28,163 nucleotides of DNA from an uncultured Actinomyces sp. (GTDB lineage Bacteria; Actinomycetota; Actinomycetes; Actinomycetales; Actinomycetaceae). Made by a program: the position numbers and the translations under genes. Shown here piece after piece: positions 1-7,419 of the stretch. The notes beneath the pieces are model-generated. The model worked only from the letters and a program-made list of their open reading frames with translations, was not told where the DNA came from and did not search any database. Each line of letters starts with the position of its first letter. Position 1 is the first letter of the stretch. The stretch lies in assembly GCA_915063485.1 (NCBI GenBank), contig CAJZDJ010000014.1:1-28163 (forward strand). The letters are read 5' to 3'.

Positions 1-599
1 ACACCATAGACGGGGGTGAAGCGGGCCACCTTCATTAAGCCATCAGACAGGGGCAAGAACAGGCCACCCATAAAAGACAGCAGTGATAATACAGCGCCAG
101 AAATGCTCACAGAGTTGCGTGCCCCCAGCCAGGTTGCAGACATGATGCCGTAGAGGGTGAAGGGAATACCACCAAGGCAGCACAGGGCAAAAGCGGCTGC
201 CCAGCGTTCAGGGGTGTCAATTACGGCGGTGGTTAGTGCCCCGGCGGTGAAGATAACGGCCACGGGCACCACCGAAATAGCTGCGGTAACCAGCAGTTTG
301 GTGAATAGGTAGCTGCTCAGGCCCCCACGGGTCAGGGCCACTTGGCGTCCCCAACCATTCGATAGTTCCACGCTGGCCTCACCGGCGCTGGAAGTGGCGC
401 AGGCAATCGCGGAGTAAACCGACATGGAAGCCATAATCCAGGCTGCCACATTGCCGTGCCCGGCCCTTGCCGTAGACCAGGACTGGGCGGCGCCGAAGAA
501 GAGGTACATACCTAGGGGTAAAAACAGCGTGAAGAAGTAGAAACTGGTGTCAGTTAGACGCTGTTTAGCAACTAAAGCAATGTAACGGGGGTTAATCAT
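1..599 (-). CDS. ABC-2 type transporter permease (partial, C-terminus beyond the window)
   Basis: About 199 codons are visible, starting at an ATG (complement of 597-599) with a good ribosome binding site, AGGAG on the minus strand at 606-610, 6 nt away. The N-terminus (MINPRYIALVAKQRL) is followed by a hydrophobic segment (SFYFFTLFLPLGMYLFFGAA). At least four more hydrophobic stretches follow, separated by short loops. This is the pattern of the membrane half of ABC-2/DrrB-type exporters. The ATPase gene lies 39 nt upstream on the same strand, so the two should be co-transcribed and form one exporter in the cytoplasmic membrane. The substrate cannot be told; drug or antibiotic-like compounds are the usual guess for this class. 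The 3' end is cut by the window edge. Confidence 0.85.
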   Translation of the reverse strand, partial: MINPRYIALVAKQRLTDTSFYFFTLFLPLGMYLFFGAAQSWSTARAGHGNVAAWIMASMSVYSAIACATSSAGEASVELSNGWGRQVALTRGGLSSYLFTKLLVTAAISVVPVAVIFTAGALTTAVIDTPERWAAAFALCCLGGIPFTLYGIMSATWLGARNSVSISGAVLSLLSFMGGLFLPLSDGLMKVARFTPVYG

Positions 600-638
600 T
601 TCAAGCTCCTATAAAAATTCAAAAAGATTTAGAAAGAT

Positions 639-1565
639 TTAGGCGATCAGGGCGGTAAATACGTCGTCAAGGGTGGAGGCGCTGATACGCAGGTCCTTGG
701 CGCCGCGCTGATCCAGTAGGGTGCGGGCAACGCTGTCGGAGGCCTTGGTGTGTACGTTTAGCACCGCGCCGGTCAGCTCCAGGGCGGAAATTGCCTCAGC
801 GTAGCTGCTCAGGGCCTGCTGGGCCTGCTCTAATGTGCCCGGCCAGGTAATGGTGACCACGTTGTCGCTGGCCATGGCCTGCAGGTCAGCTAGCGAACCG
901 TCGGCCACGATCTTGCCGTGGTTCATGATGATGATGCGGTCTGCGAAGTCTGCGGCTTCTTGCAGGAAGTGGGTGGCGAAAATCAGGGTGCGTCCGGTGC
1001 TGGTTTGGGCGCGCATGGTGTCCCAAAAGTCTTTACGTGACAGCGGGTCCATGCCGGTGGTGGGCTCATCTAAAATCAGCAGCTGCGGCGCTGCCACCAG
1101 GGCAATGGCTAGCTTCACGCGCTGGCGCTCACCGCCTGAAAGCTTAACTACCTTGCGTTTGCGCAGCTCGGTTAGGTTTACGCGGTCCATGACCTGCATG
1201 ACTTCGCGGCGTCCTAGGTGGTTAAGGGCCGCGATCATTTCAATGTTGCTTTGTACGTCAATGTCACCTAGCAGGGCCCCGGTTTGCAGTACGGCACTGA
1301 TTTTTGCGTTCTTGGCGGCCTCTTGTACGCTGGTGCCGAGCACCTTGATGGTGCCGCTGGTGGGCTGGTTTAGGCCCAGCACCATGTCTAGCAGAGTGGT
1401 TTTGCCGGCGCCGTTTTCCCCCAGTAGGGCCACTACCTGGCCGGTGGGGATTTCTAGGCTTACGCCATCAACTGCGTGTACGTTGCCAAAGTATTTAGTT
1501 ACCTGCTTTACCTCAAGGGCGGGTGCGGCGCTGGTGTTAGCGCCCTGATCTGCGTAAGTGCTCAT
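639..1565 (-). CDS. ABC transporter ATP-binding protein
   Basis: 308 aa, a complete nucleotide-binding subunit. Walker A GENGAGKTT is at residues 49-57, the Q-loop Gln near 94, the signature LSGGE at 142-146, Walker B LLILDE at 162-167 and the switch His in ATH at 199. A C-terminal segment of about 80 residues follows the ATPase core, as in DrrA/CcmA-type exporters. It powers the permease encoded just downstream on the same strand. The ATG start (complement of 1563-1565) has only a weak upstream purine run, so the mRNA leader may be very short. The pair sits divergently upstream of the rpsP operon. The family assignment is firm; the exported substrate is unknown. Confidence 0.93.
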   Translation of the reverse strand: MSTYADQGANTSAAPALEVKQVTKYFGNVHAVDGVSLEIPTGQVVALLGENGAGKTTLLDMVLGLNQPTSGTIKVLGTSVQEAAKNAKISAVLQTGALLGDIDVQSNIEMIAALNHLGRREVMQVMDRVNLTELRKRKVVKLSGGERQRVKLAIALVAAPQLLILDEPTTGMDPLSRKDFWDTMRAQTSTGRTLIFATHFLQEAADFADRIIIMNHGKIVADGSLADLQAMASDNVVTITWPGTLEQAQQALSSYAEAISALELTGAVLNVHTKASDSVARTLLDQRGAKDLRISASTLDDVFTALIA

Positions 1566-1841
1566 GTATCCATAATGCCCGCCGGGGCTGGGGGCTACTA
1601 AGGTGCCTTGTCACCGGCTTGGGCTGACATTTGTCATGGGGTCAGCTTGCGGGTTTTGCTGCTTTTTTGGCGACGACGGCGGCGCCTGGGGGCGTTAAAA
1701 GCGGCTGCTAGGTAGGGGCGCAACCACCGATCCAAGTGGCGCTTGGCAGATAGCGGGGCCTCGTCGTCGTTGCGGGCTGGGGTGCGTCACTGCATAAAGG
1801 GCGTGTGCGGTAAATCGCAGCGGGCTGGTGGCGCAGGTTAA

Positions 1842-1870
1842 TTGGCTTAAATACGGGTTTCTGGCAAAAT
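1842..1870 (+). promoter_or_regulatory. Possible sigma-A-type promoter for rpsP
   Basis: TTGGCT at 1842-1847 and CAAAAT at 1865-1870 are separated by 17 bases. The -10 matches TATAAT at four of six positions. Transcription would begin near 1877 and give a leader of about 125 nt before rpsP. This rests on pattern only; no experimental support is available. Confidence 0.35.
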
Positions 1871-1883
1871 AACCAGTTGTACT

Positions 1884-1960
1884 CGACCGTACACGACCCC
1901 TCTCTCGGGTGCGGTCGCGTCCAGGTGTGTGCCTGAAACCGTTGCTTAACCCCACCGGGG
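1884..1960 (+). promoter_or_regulatory. Structured rpsP 5' leader (two hairpins)
   Basis: CGACCG (1884-1889) pairs with CGGTCG (1912-1917), and inside it ACCC (1896-1899) pairs with GGGT (1907-1910). A second small hairpin, CCCC (1950-1953) with GGGG (1957-1960), precedes the ribosome binding site GGAG (1990-1993). It could be a ribosomal-protein autoregulatory leader, but I cannot match it to a named family. Confidence 0.35.
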
Positions 1961-2002
1961 AAGGGCATAGACCAAATCTACTTTGAACTGGAGTTCATAA
2001 CT

Positions 2003-2428
2003 GTGGCAGTAAAGATCCGCCTAAAGCGCATGGGTAAGAAGTTCGCGCCGTTCTACCGCGTGGTTGTCCTAGACAGCCGCAAGCGTCGCGACGGTCGTGT
2101 TATCGAAGAGATCGGTATCTACGACCCCATGCAGGAGCCTTCACTGATTAAGATCGACGGCGAGCGCGCTAAGTACTGGCTAGGTGTTGGTGCCCAGCCT
2201 TCTAACACCGTGCACAACCTGCTTAAGATCACCGGTGACTGGCAGGCCTTCAAGGGCCTAAAGGGTGCCGAGGGTAGCCTGAAGGTTAAGGAAGTTAACG
2301 ACGACGCCGCTGCTCAGGCAGTTGCTGAGGTCGCTGACCGCGCTGAGAAGCTCAAGGCTCAGGCTTCGGCCAAGGCTGCTGAGCAGAAGGCTGCTGAAGA
2401 ATCCGAGCAGGCCTCTGAGGAGGCCTGA
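2003..2428 (+). CDS. rpsP: 30S ribosomal protein S16
   Basis: 141 aa. The N-terminal 80-90 residues are typical S16 ([21 protein letters not shown], then [18 protein letters not shown]). It is a small-subunit protein that binds 16S rRNA early in 30S assembly. The last 50 or so residues are an Ala/Glu/Lys-rich acidic tail, which makes the protein longer than the ~82-aa E. coli S16; such tails are common in Actinobacteria. The start is GTG with GGAG at 1990-1993, spaced 9 nt. It is the first gene of the rpsP-khpA-rimM-trmD group; khpA begins 2 nt after its stop codon. Confidence 0.97.
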   Translation: MAVKIRLKRMGKKFAPFYRVVVLDSRKRRDGRVIEEIGIYDPMQEPSLIKIDGERAKYWLGVGAQPSNTVHNLLKITGDWQAFKGLKGAEGSLKVKEVNDDAAAQAVAEVADRAEKLKAQASAKAAEQKAAEESEQASEEA

Positions 2429-2429
2429 G

Positions 2430-2666
2430 ATGCTAGCTGATGCCCTAGAACACCTGGTTCGCGGCATTGTCGATAACCCTGACGATGTCACCGTCAATTC
2501 CCGTTCGCTGCGTCGCGGCGAGCTGCTGGAAGTGCGTGTGAACCCCGAGGATCTGGGGCGAGTCATTGGCCGTTCAGGTCGCACCGCCCGTGCTTTGCGC
2601 ACGGTGGTTTCGGCCCTGGCCAATGGTCCGGTTCGTGTGGACGTAGTTGACACTGACCGCCGCTAA
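2430..2666 (+). CDS. khpA: KH-domain RNA-binding protein KhpA (YlqC family)
   Basis: 78 aa when started at the ATG right after rpsP. An open frame extends 36 codons upstream inside rpsP, but that part is an arginine-rich shadow. The single KH domain shows the GxxG loop GRSG at residues 47-50 within RVIGRSGRTARALR. KhpA proteins bind RNA, usually with KhpB/Jag, and affect cell division and translation in Gram-positive bacteria. Location between rpsP and rimM is the standard actinobacterial arrangement. The ribosome binding site lies in the end of rpsP (GAGGAGG, 2417-2423), so translation is probably coupled. Confidence 0.93.
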   Translation: MLADALEHLVRGIVDNPDDVTVNSRSLRRGELLEVRVNPEDLGRVIGRSGRTARALRTVVSALANGPVRVDVVDTDRR

Positions 2667-2682
2667 CTAGGCATTAGCACCT

Positions 2683-2717
2683 AACCCGGCTACCTTAAGT
2701 TAAGGAGCCGGGTTTTG
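2683..2717 (+). terminator. Intrinsic terminator between khpA and rimM
   Basis: AACCCGGCT (2683-2691) pairs perfectly with AGCCGGGTT (2706-2714). The stem continues inside with CCTTA (2693-2697) pairing to TAAGG (2701-2705), and TTTT follows. This is a strong stem with a short U-tract in the middle of an otherwise continuous operon, so it probably attenuates read-through into rimM-trmD. Confidence 0.75.
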
Positions 2718-2753
2718 TGTATGTAGCAATTCCCCATTCTTTTAAGGAAAAAC

Positions 2754-3284
2754 GTGGAGCTTAACGTAGCAGTTATCGGACCGGCACATGCTCTTAAGGG
2801 CGAGGTGCGTCTAGAGATCCGCACCTCTGACCCCCAGGGGCGCCTCGCGGTAGGTAACACCCTACCCACCCAGCCGGCGGCCAACGGCCCCCTAACCGTG
2901 GAGCGTCTACGCTACGACGGGCGCTACTATTTCGCTAAATTCGCTGAGGTTAACGACCGCACCCGCGCTGAACAGCTACGCGGCACCATGCTGGTGGTGG
3001 AAACCGACGGCGATGAAGAAAGCGACGAAGAAGGCTGGTACGCCCATGAGCTGATCGGCCTGGAAGCTCAAACTGAACCCGGCGAGGTGCTTGGTGAAGT
3101 AGTGGATTTGATTCCCGGTATTGCCCAAGACCGCCTGGTGGTGCTTACCCAGGACGGCCAGCGCATTGAGGTTCCTTTCGTGGAAGCTATTGTCACCGAA
3201 ATTGATGTTGAGGCGCAGGTGGTTGTAATCAACCCGCCCGGTGGCCTGTTCCCGGGCCTGGGCCAGGCGGAGGACGCACGCTGA
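2754..3284 (+). CDS. rimM: 16S rRNA processing/ribosome maturation factor RimM
   Basis: 176 aa, the usual length. The N-terminal beta-barrel has the family pattern (VAVIGPAHALKGEVRLEIRT). A PRC-barrel domain begins near residue 95 (WYAHELIGLEA) and ends with the typical PPGGLF close to the C-terminus. RimM binds S19 and the 30S head during late assembly. The start is GTG at 2754 with AAGGAAA at 2744-2750. Its stop codon overlaps the trmD start by one base (TGATG), which indicates translational coupling. The acidic linker between the two domains (DGDEESDEEG) is longer than in E. coli. Confidence 0.95.
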   Translation: MELNVAVIGPAHALKGEVRLEIRTSDPQGRLAVGNTLPTQPAANGPLTVERLRYDGRYYFAKFAEVNDRTRAEQLRGTMLVVETDGDEESDEEGWYAHELIGLEAQTEPGEVLGEVVDLIPGIAQDRLVVLTQDGQRIEVPFVEAIVTEIDVEAQVVVINPPGGLFPGLGQAEDAR

Positions 3285-4771
3285 TGCGTATTGACGTAGT
3301 CACCATTTTTCCCGACTACCTGCGGGCGCTGGATTTATCTTTAATCGGTAAAGCTATCGACGCCGGAAAACTCCAGTTAGGCATCCATGACCTGCGTGAT
3401 TGGACCCAGGACCGCCACAACACGGTCGATGACACGCCCGCCGGAGGTGGCGCCGGTATGGTGATGCGCCCTGACGTGTGGGGTAAAGCTTTAGATCAGG
3501 TACTGGCCTTGCCGCTAACGGCCGCGCCAGTGGCTGAGCCCACGTACCTTGCGGATGCACAAAACGTGCCTGCTGCGCCCGCACCAGATCCTCTAGCAGC
3601 GCCCTCGCCCCTGACCGCGTCAGCTGAAACCACTGAGCCGGGTAAGACCGCCCCCCAAGGCCCCTCGCACCGGCGCGTGCTGGTGATTCCCACCCCCTCA
3701 GGCCAGGTCTTTACCCAGCGTGTGGCGGAAGAATTAGCCGACGCCGACCAGCTAGTTTTTGCCTGCGGGCGCTATGAAGGCATCGATGCGCGCGTAGCTG
3801 AGCATTACCAAAGCGCCGGCTACCAGGTGCGTGAACTATCCATTGGCGACTATGTACTAAACGGTGGGGAAGTAGCCACCCTAGTGATGGTTGAAGCCAT
3901 TGCCCGGCTAATTCCCGGCGTCATCGGTAACCCCACCTCACTGGTAGAAGAATCCCATGCAGCCAGTGGCCTGCTGGAATACCCGGTCTATACCCGCCCA
4001 GTCAGCTGGCGGGGGTTAGAGCTAGACCCAGAGCTACTTGGCGGCAACCACAAACTCATTGCCCGACGTCGTCGAGACCAGGCCCTTACCCGCACCGCAA
4101 CCAGACGCCCAGACATGATTGAGCGCCTAAACCCCGCTACCCTGGACCGCGCCGACCGCGCCCTACTAGCCCAGCTGGGATGGGCGGCGCTAGACGGCGA
4201 GCGCTTTGAACGCATTAAGTTACGCCCGGCGCGCGCCGAAGAAATCGAAGCCCTAGTGCAGCTAGGTCGGGCCACTTTCCCTGACGCCTGCCCCGCCTTC
4301 CTTAGCGACGACGATGTGCAAGCCTTCATGGACGCCACCTTCACCCCTGAGCAGGTGACTAGCTGGGTTAGCAGCGACGACGCCGCCCTGGTTGTGGCCG
4401 AGCGTGTAGCTAGCGGGCAGCTGTTGGGATACGTGCTAGTAGAACGCGACCTACCCGACGGGGCCAATGAGCTAGTAACTGACCCGCGCCCACGCTGCCT
4501 AGAGCGTTACAGCCAAGCCGAACTGGGCTACGTGTGCAAACTGTACCTACTGCCCAGCGTGCGTGGCGGCGGAATAGCCGGCGCCCTTATAGACCAAGCT
4601 AAAAAAGCCGCCGCCAACTGGGGCGTTAAAACCATGTGGCTAGCTACCCATGAAACCAACCGCCGCGCCCAAAAACTCTATAAACGCTACGGCTTTAAAA
4701 ACGCCGGCAAACGCAGCTTTAAAGTGGGCAGCACTACCTGCCGAGACGTAGTTATGGTGACCAGCTTGTAG
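3284..4771 (+). CDS. trmD: TrmD tRNA (guanine-37-N1)-methyltransferase fused to a GNAT acetyltransferase domain
   Basis: 495 aa, about twice the usual TrmD length of ~240-270. Residues 1-300 are TrmD, which makes m1G37 in tRNA with SAM: RIDVVTIFPDYL at the start, the knot motifs YEGIDARV (164-171) and SIGDYVLNGGEVA (186-198), and the C-terminal tRNA-binding helices. An Ala/Pro-rich stretch of about 50 residues (roughly 79-128) is inserted before the VLVIPTPSG strand. Residues about 311-495 form a GNAT domain with an acetyl-CoA loop (VRGGGIAGAL, 426-435) and a PaiA-like C-terminus (YKRYGF, then SFKVG). The frame is continuous, with no stop or shift. The residue aligning by memory with catalytic Asp169 of H. 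influenzae TrmD is Glu223 (VEESH). The target of the acetyltransferase is unknown; the TrmD call is certain. Confidence 0.95.
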   Translation: MRIDVVTIFPDYLRALDLSLIGKAIDAGKLQLGIHDLRDWTQDRHNTVDDTPAGGGAGMVMRPDVWGKALDQVLALPLTAAPVAEPTYLADAQNVPAAPAPDPLAAPSPLTASAETTEPGKTAPQGPSHRRVLVIPTPSGQVFTQRVAEELADADQLVFACGRYEGIDARVAEHYQSAGYQVRELSIGDYVLNGGEVATLVMVEAIARLIPGVIGNPTSLVEESHAASGLLEYPVYTRPVSWRGLELDPELLGGNHKLIARRRRDQALTRTATRRPDMIERLNPATLDRADRALLAQLGWAALDGERFERIKLRPARAEEIEALVQLGRATFPDACPAFLSDDDVQAFMDATFTPEQVTSWVSSDDAALVVAERVASGQLLGYVLVERDLPDGANELVTDPRPRCLERYSQAELGYVCKLYLLPSVRGGGIAGALIDQAKKAAANWGVKTMWLATHETNRRAQKLYKRYGFKNAGKRSFKVGSTTCRDVVMVTSL

Positions 4772-4914
4772 TAACCTTAAGGGGTTGTCTGCCTAGAACT
4801 TATCCTGCCGCTGGGGGTTTGGTTCACAGTGGGTATAGACAATGTCCGTAACGCACCCAAGCAGGTGCCGTGACAAACGTTCTTGACCAGCGGCATGGAC
4901 GTTGGAGTAAATAG

Positions 4915-5268
4915 ATGACCAACCTCATCGATCAGATTAACGCCGCCTCGCTGCGCGAAGACATCCCGGCTTTCCGCGCCGGTGACACCATCAAGGTACA
5001 CGTGAAGGTTATCGAAGGTAACCGCTCTCGTGTGCAGGTTTTCCAGGGCGTAGTAATCGCCCGTAACGGTGGCTCCACCCTGGGCGCCACCTACACCGTG
5101 CGCAAGATTTCCTTCGGTGTTGGCGTTGAGCGTACTTTCCCGCTACACACCCCCACCGTTGAGAAGGTAGAGGTAGTCACCCGCGGTGACGTACGTCGCG
5201 CCAAGCTGTACTACGTACGTAAGCTGCGTGGTAAGGCCGCCAAGATTCGCGAGCGTCGTGAGGCCTAA
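4915..5268 (+). CDS. rplS: 50S ribosomal protein L19
   Basis: 117 aa, the normal length. It carries typical L19 sequence: [41 protein letters not shown] and the C-terminal [15 protein letters not shown]. It sits at the 30S-50S interface of the large subunit. The ATG has GGAG at 4904-4907, 7 nt upstream. The 143-nt gap after trmD suggests it may have its own promoter in addition to operon read-through; a GGTATAGAC near 4832 could be part of a -10 but has no good -35. A strong terminator follows. Confidence 0.97.
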   Translation: MTNLIDQINAASLREDIPAFRAGDTIKVHVKVIEGNRSRVQVFQGVVIARNGGSTLGATYTVRKISFGVGVERTFPLHTPTVEKVEVVTRGDVRRAKLYYVRKLRGKAAKIRERREA

Positions 5269-5284
5269 AGCTTAATCGCTCTTG

Positions 5285-5329
5285 AGGTAGCGCTTGGAAC
5301 ACACTAGTTCCAGGCGCTGCCTTGTTTTT
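5285..5329 (+). terminator. Intrinsic terminator after rplS
   Basis: A 16-base arm (5285-5300) pairs with 5307-5322, with only two G-T wobbles and a 6-nt loop (ACACTA), followed by TTGTTTTT. It ends the rpsP-rplS transcription unit. Confidence 0.85.
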
Positions 5330-5410
5330 AAGCTGAGCGCCGTATCCTTAGGGTGCTTGGCTAACCCAAGGTTTAAGCTCCCACTATGAGCTTTAAGGAA
5401 GGTAAGGGTC

Positions 5411-6355
5411 TTGGCTAATTCTGAAACTGATTTTGACCGCGACGTGATGGACTCGCCGCAGTCTGAAACTGTTGCACCAAAACGACACTCAGACAAAGCT
5501 CACCGGCAGGGATTTATCAGGCGCAATATCAGCAGCCTGGTGGTCATGGTGGTGATCATCGCCGTGGTGGCGCTGATCAAAACCTTTATCGTGCAAAACT
5601 TCTCTATCCCCTCAGCCTCCATGGAGCGCACTTTGATGACGGGAGACCGCATCATTGTTAGCGTCTGGGACCGTGAAGATGTAAAGCGCGGGGACGTGGT
5701 GGTTTTTGAAGACCCCGACAATTGGCTGCCGCAGCTGCAGCGCAGCGGCGTTAAAGGCGCAGCCGTAACCGCCCTGGAATATGTGCACCTGCTGCCAAAA
5801 AATTCCGGCAAGCACCTAATTAAGCGCGTTATTGGTGTGCCCGGAGACCACATTGTGGCTGATGGCTCCGGCCCCATGACTATTAACGGGGTTAAGGTTA
5901 ACGAAACCTACCTGGCTAAAGGCGTGCACTCTTCAGATATGGCTTTTGATATCACCGTGCCGGCCGGTTACGTGTGGGTTATGGGCGATAACCGCAACAA
6001 CTCTGCCGACTCGCGTATGCACCAAAGTGACGCACACCACGGCCTGGTGCCGATTAAAAACATTGTGGGCAAAACCCGCATGGTGGTTTGGCCACTAAGC
6101 CACTGGAGCTCAGTTGACTCTAAGGGTGTCTTTAACACTGTACCCAGCGCTAAATCCACCCCCACCAGCCTGCCTAACTCCACATTGAACCCGATTTCTA
6201 CCAACCGCGTCCCTAAAGACCCTGCCCCGTACACTCCCAGCCCCACTGACATTGAGTCAACTGAGCCTGACCAGGGTCACCAAGGCGAGAGCAGTGATGG
6301 TAGCGCCAGTAGCGATTCTGACTCTGGTCAGAGCGAAGAAAACAGTGGCCAGTGA
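5411..6355 (+). CDS. lepB: Signal peptidase I
   Basis: 314 aa membrane serine protease that cuts signal peptides from secreted proteins. A cytoplasmic N-terminus of about 38 residues precedes one membrane anchor (40-62). The catalytic Ser is S70 in IPSASM, the catalytic Lys K138 in KRVIGVPGD, and box E is GDNRNNSADSR at 192-202. The C-terminal 70 or so residues (from about 244) are Ser/Thr/Pro-rich and then acidic, beyond the catalytic fold. The start is TTG at 5411 with AAGGAAGG at 5395-5402. A small hairpin (AAGCTC 5375-5380 with GAGCTT 5388-5393) ends just upstream of that ribosome binding site. rnhB overlaps its end by 4 nt (GTGA). Confidence 0.95.
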   Translation: MANSETDFDRDVMDSPQSETVAPKRHSDKAHRQGFIRRNISSLVVMVVIIAVVALIKTFIVQNFSIPSASMERTLMTGDRIIVSVWDREDVKRGDVVVFEDPDNWLPQLQRSGVKGAAVTALEYVHLLPKNSGKHLIKRVIGVPGDHIVADGSGPMTINGVKVNETYLAKGVHSSDMAFDITVPAGYVWVMGDNRNNSADSRMHQSDAHHGLVPIKNIVGKTRMVVWPLSHWSSVDSKGVFNTVPSAKSTPTSLPNSTLNPISTNRVPKDPAPYTPSPTDIESTEPDQGHQGESSDGSASSDSDSGQSEENSGQ

Positions 6356-7068
6356 GCCAGGTACCTACCCGCGTACTTGAAAAATCCCTGCTAGCCACCG
6401 CCACTCTGGTGGCCGGCATGGATGAGGTGGGGCGTGGAGCTTTAGCCGGCCCAGCCACTGTGGGGGTAGCCCTAGTTGATAACTCAACCAGCGATACTTT
6501 CCCCCATGGGCTAAAAGACTCTAAACTACTTAGCCCCACCCGCCGCCAAAACCTGGTGGAGCCGGTTAAACAGTGGGTGGTTGACAGCCAAGTAGCCCAC
6601 GCCAGCCCCGGTGAGGTTGATCGTTTCGGGATTGTGGGGGCGCTGCGCCTGGCTGGTTTTCGGGCCCTAGCCCAGCTAGCCAAACGGGGCCAGCGCCCAG
6701 ACGCCATTATTTTAGATGGCCGCGACAACTGGCTTAGTAGCGCTGACTTATTTCTTTCTTTGCCCGACGCCGAAATGGCAGATTTAATGGCACTTGCAGA
6801 TGCGCTGCCACCGGTAACAATGCAAGTTAAAGCTGACGCTAACTGCGCGGTGGTGGCCGCAGCGTCAGTGCTAGCCAAGGTGGAACGCGACAGCTTAATG
6901 GCCTCCCTGCCAGACCCCGGCTACGGCTGGGCCTCCAATAAAGGCTACGCGGCACCGGCCCACCGTGAAGCTATCGCCACTTTGGGCGCTAGCGAGCACC
7001 ATCGCCGTAGCTGGCATCTGCCCGGACTTGACCAATACCGCCAGCGCCTCGCCACGGGCGAAAACTAA
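6352..7068 (+). CDS. rnhB: Ribonuclease HII
   Basis: 238 aa. RNase HII cuts RNA in RNA-DNA hybrids and removes misincorporated ribonucleotides from DNA. The acidic catalytic residues are visible: D24 and E25 in GMDEVGRGALAGP, D122 in IILDG, and D162 in the VKADANC segment that precedes AAASVLAKVERD. The start GTG overlaps the lepB stop codon (GTGA), so translation is coupled. The lepB-rnhB-DUF2469 order is conserved in many Actinobacteria. The KGDAKS motif common in the family reads KADANC here, with the metal-binding Asp retained. Confidence 0.95.
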   Translation: MSQVPTRVLEKSLLATATLVAGMDEVGRGALAGPATVGVALVDNSTSDTFPHGLKDSKLLSPTRRQNLVEPVKQWVVDSQVAHASPGEVDRFGIVGALRLAGFRALAQLAKRGQRPDAIILDGRDNWLSSADLFLSLPDAEMADLMALADALPPVTMQVKADANCAVVAAASVLAKVERDSLMASLPDPGYGWASNKGYAAPAHREAIATLGASEHHRRSWHLPGLDQYRQRLATGEN

Positions 7069-7101
7069 GCGAAAACTGTTAATTCAAGGCATTATGTAAA
7101 G

Positions 7102-7419
7102 GTGAGTGCCTACGATATCGAAGCCTACGAAAACGAGCAGCAGTTAGAGCTCTACCACGAATACCGTGACGTGGTGGGCCTGTTTAATTTCGTAGTGGAA
7201 ACTGAGCGGCGTTTTTATCTGGCTAATTACGCAGATGTCCAGATGCATCAAAGCGCCGCCGGCGACATCTATTTTGAGGTAATCATGGATGACGTGTGGG
7301 TGTGGGATATTTACCGCCCTTCACGTTTTGTTAAGCGGGTGCGGGTAGTTACCTTCAAGGATGTAAACGTTGAAGAGCTAAACAAACCCGAAATTGAAAT
7401 GCCGCCCAGCCAGGTTTAA
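7102..7419 (+). CDS. DUF2469 family protein (conserved actinobacterial)
   Basis: 105 aa. The sequence (SAYDIEAYENEQQLELYHEY, then DVVGLFNFVVETERRFYLAN) matches the DUF2469 family of short, acidic, highly conserved actinobacterial proteins found next to rnhB. Its function is not established. It has no signal peptide or membrane segment. The start is GTG at 7102, 33 nt after rnhB, preceded by a weak AAAG. The stop codon lies inside the first unit of a degenerate repeat array that continues downstream. Confidence 0.92.
   Translation: MSAYDIEAYENEQQLELYHEYRDVVGLFNFVVETERRFYLANYADVQMHQSAAGDIYFEVIMDDVWVWDIYRPSRFVKRVRVVTFKDVNVEELNKPEIEMPPSQV

Larger units (their letters stand above)
1566..2002. other. 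Intergenic region between divergent ABC exporter and rpsP operon
   Basis: 437 bases with no convincing gene. Two overlapping minus-strand reading frames of about 86 codons (1695-1968) have arginine- and proline-rich, non-protein-like translations, so I treat them as chance. The region should hold promoters for both directions. I mark a possible rpsP promoter and two leader hairpins in the right-hand third. The left part is G/C-rich with T-runs near 1660 but no clean terminator. Confidence 0.6.

Noticed and set aside
835..1548. 237-codon plus-strand frame opposite the ABC ATPase
   Set aside because: It is antisense to a clear ATPase gene and its translation is Ser/Arg/Met-rich shadow sequence.
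1695..1968. Two overlapping minus-strand reading frames of about 86 codons upstream of rpsP
   Set aside because: Their translations are Arg/Pro/Thr-rich without family features, they overlap the predicted rpsP leader, and neither has a convincing ribosome binding site.
3518..3670. The trmD insertion as an intein or mobile element
   Set aside because: It is only about 50 residues, low in complexity, and lacks splicing residues or terminal repeats.
3988..4467. 159-codon minus-strand frame opposite trmD
   Set aside because: Ser/Arg-rich shadow of a GC-biased coding strand; no motif and no ribosome binding site.
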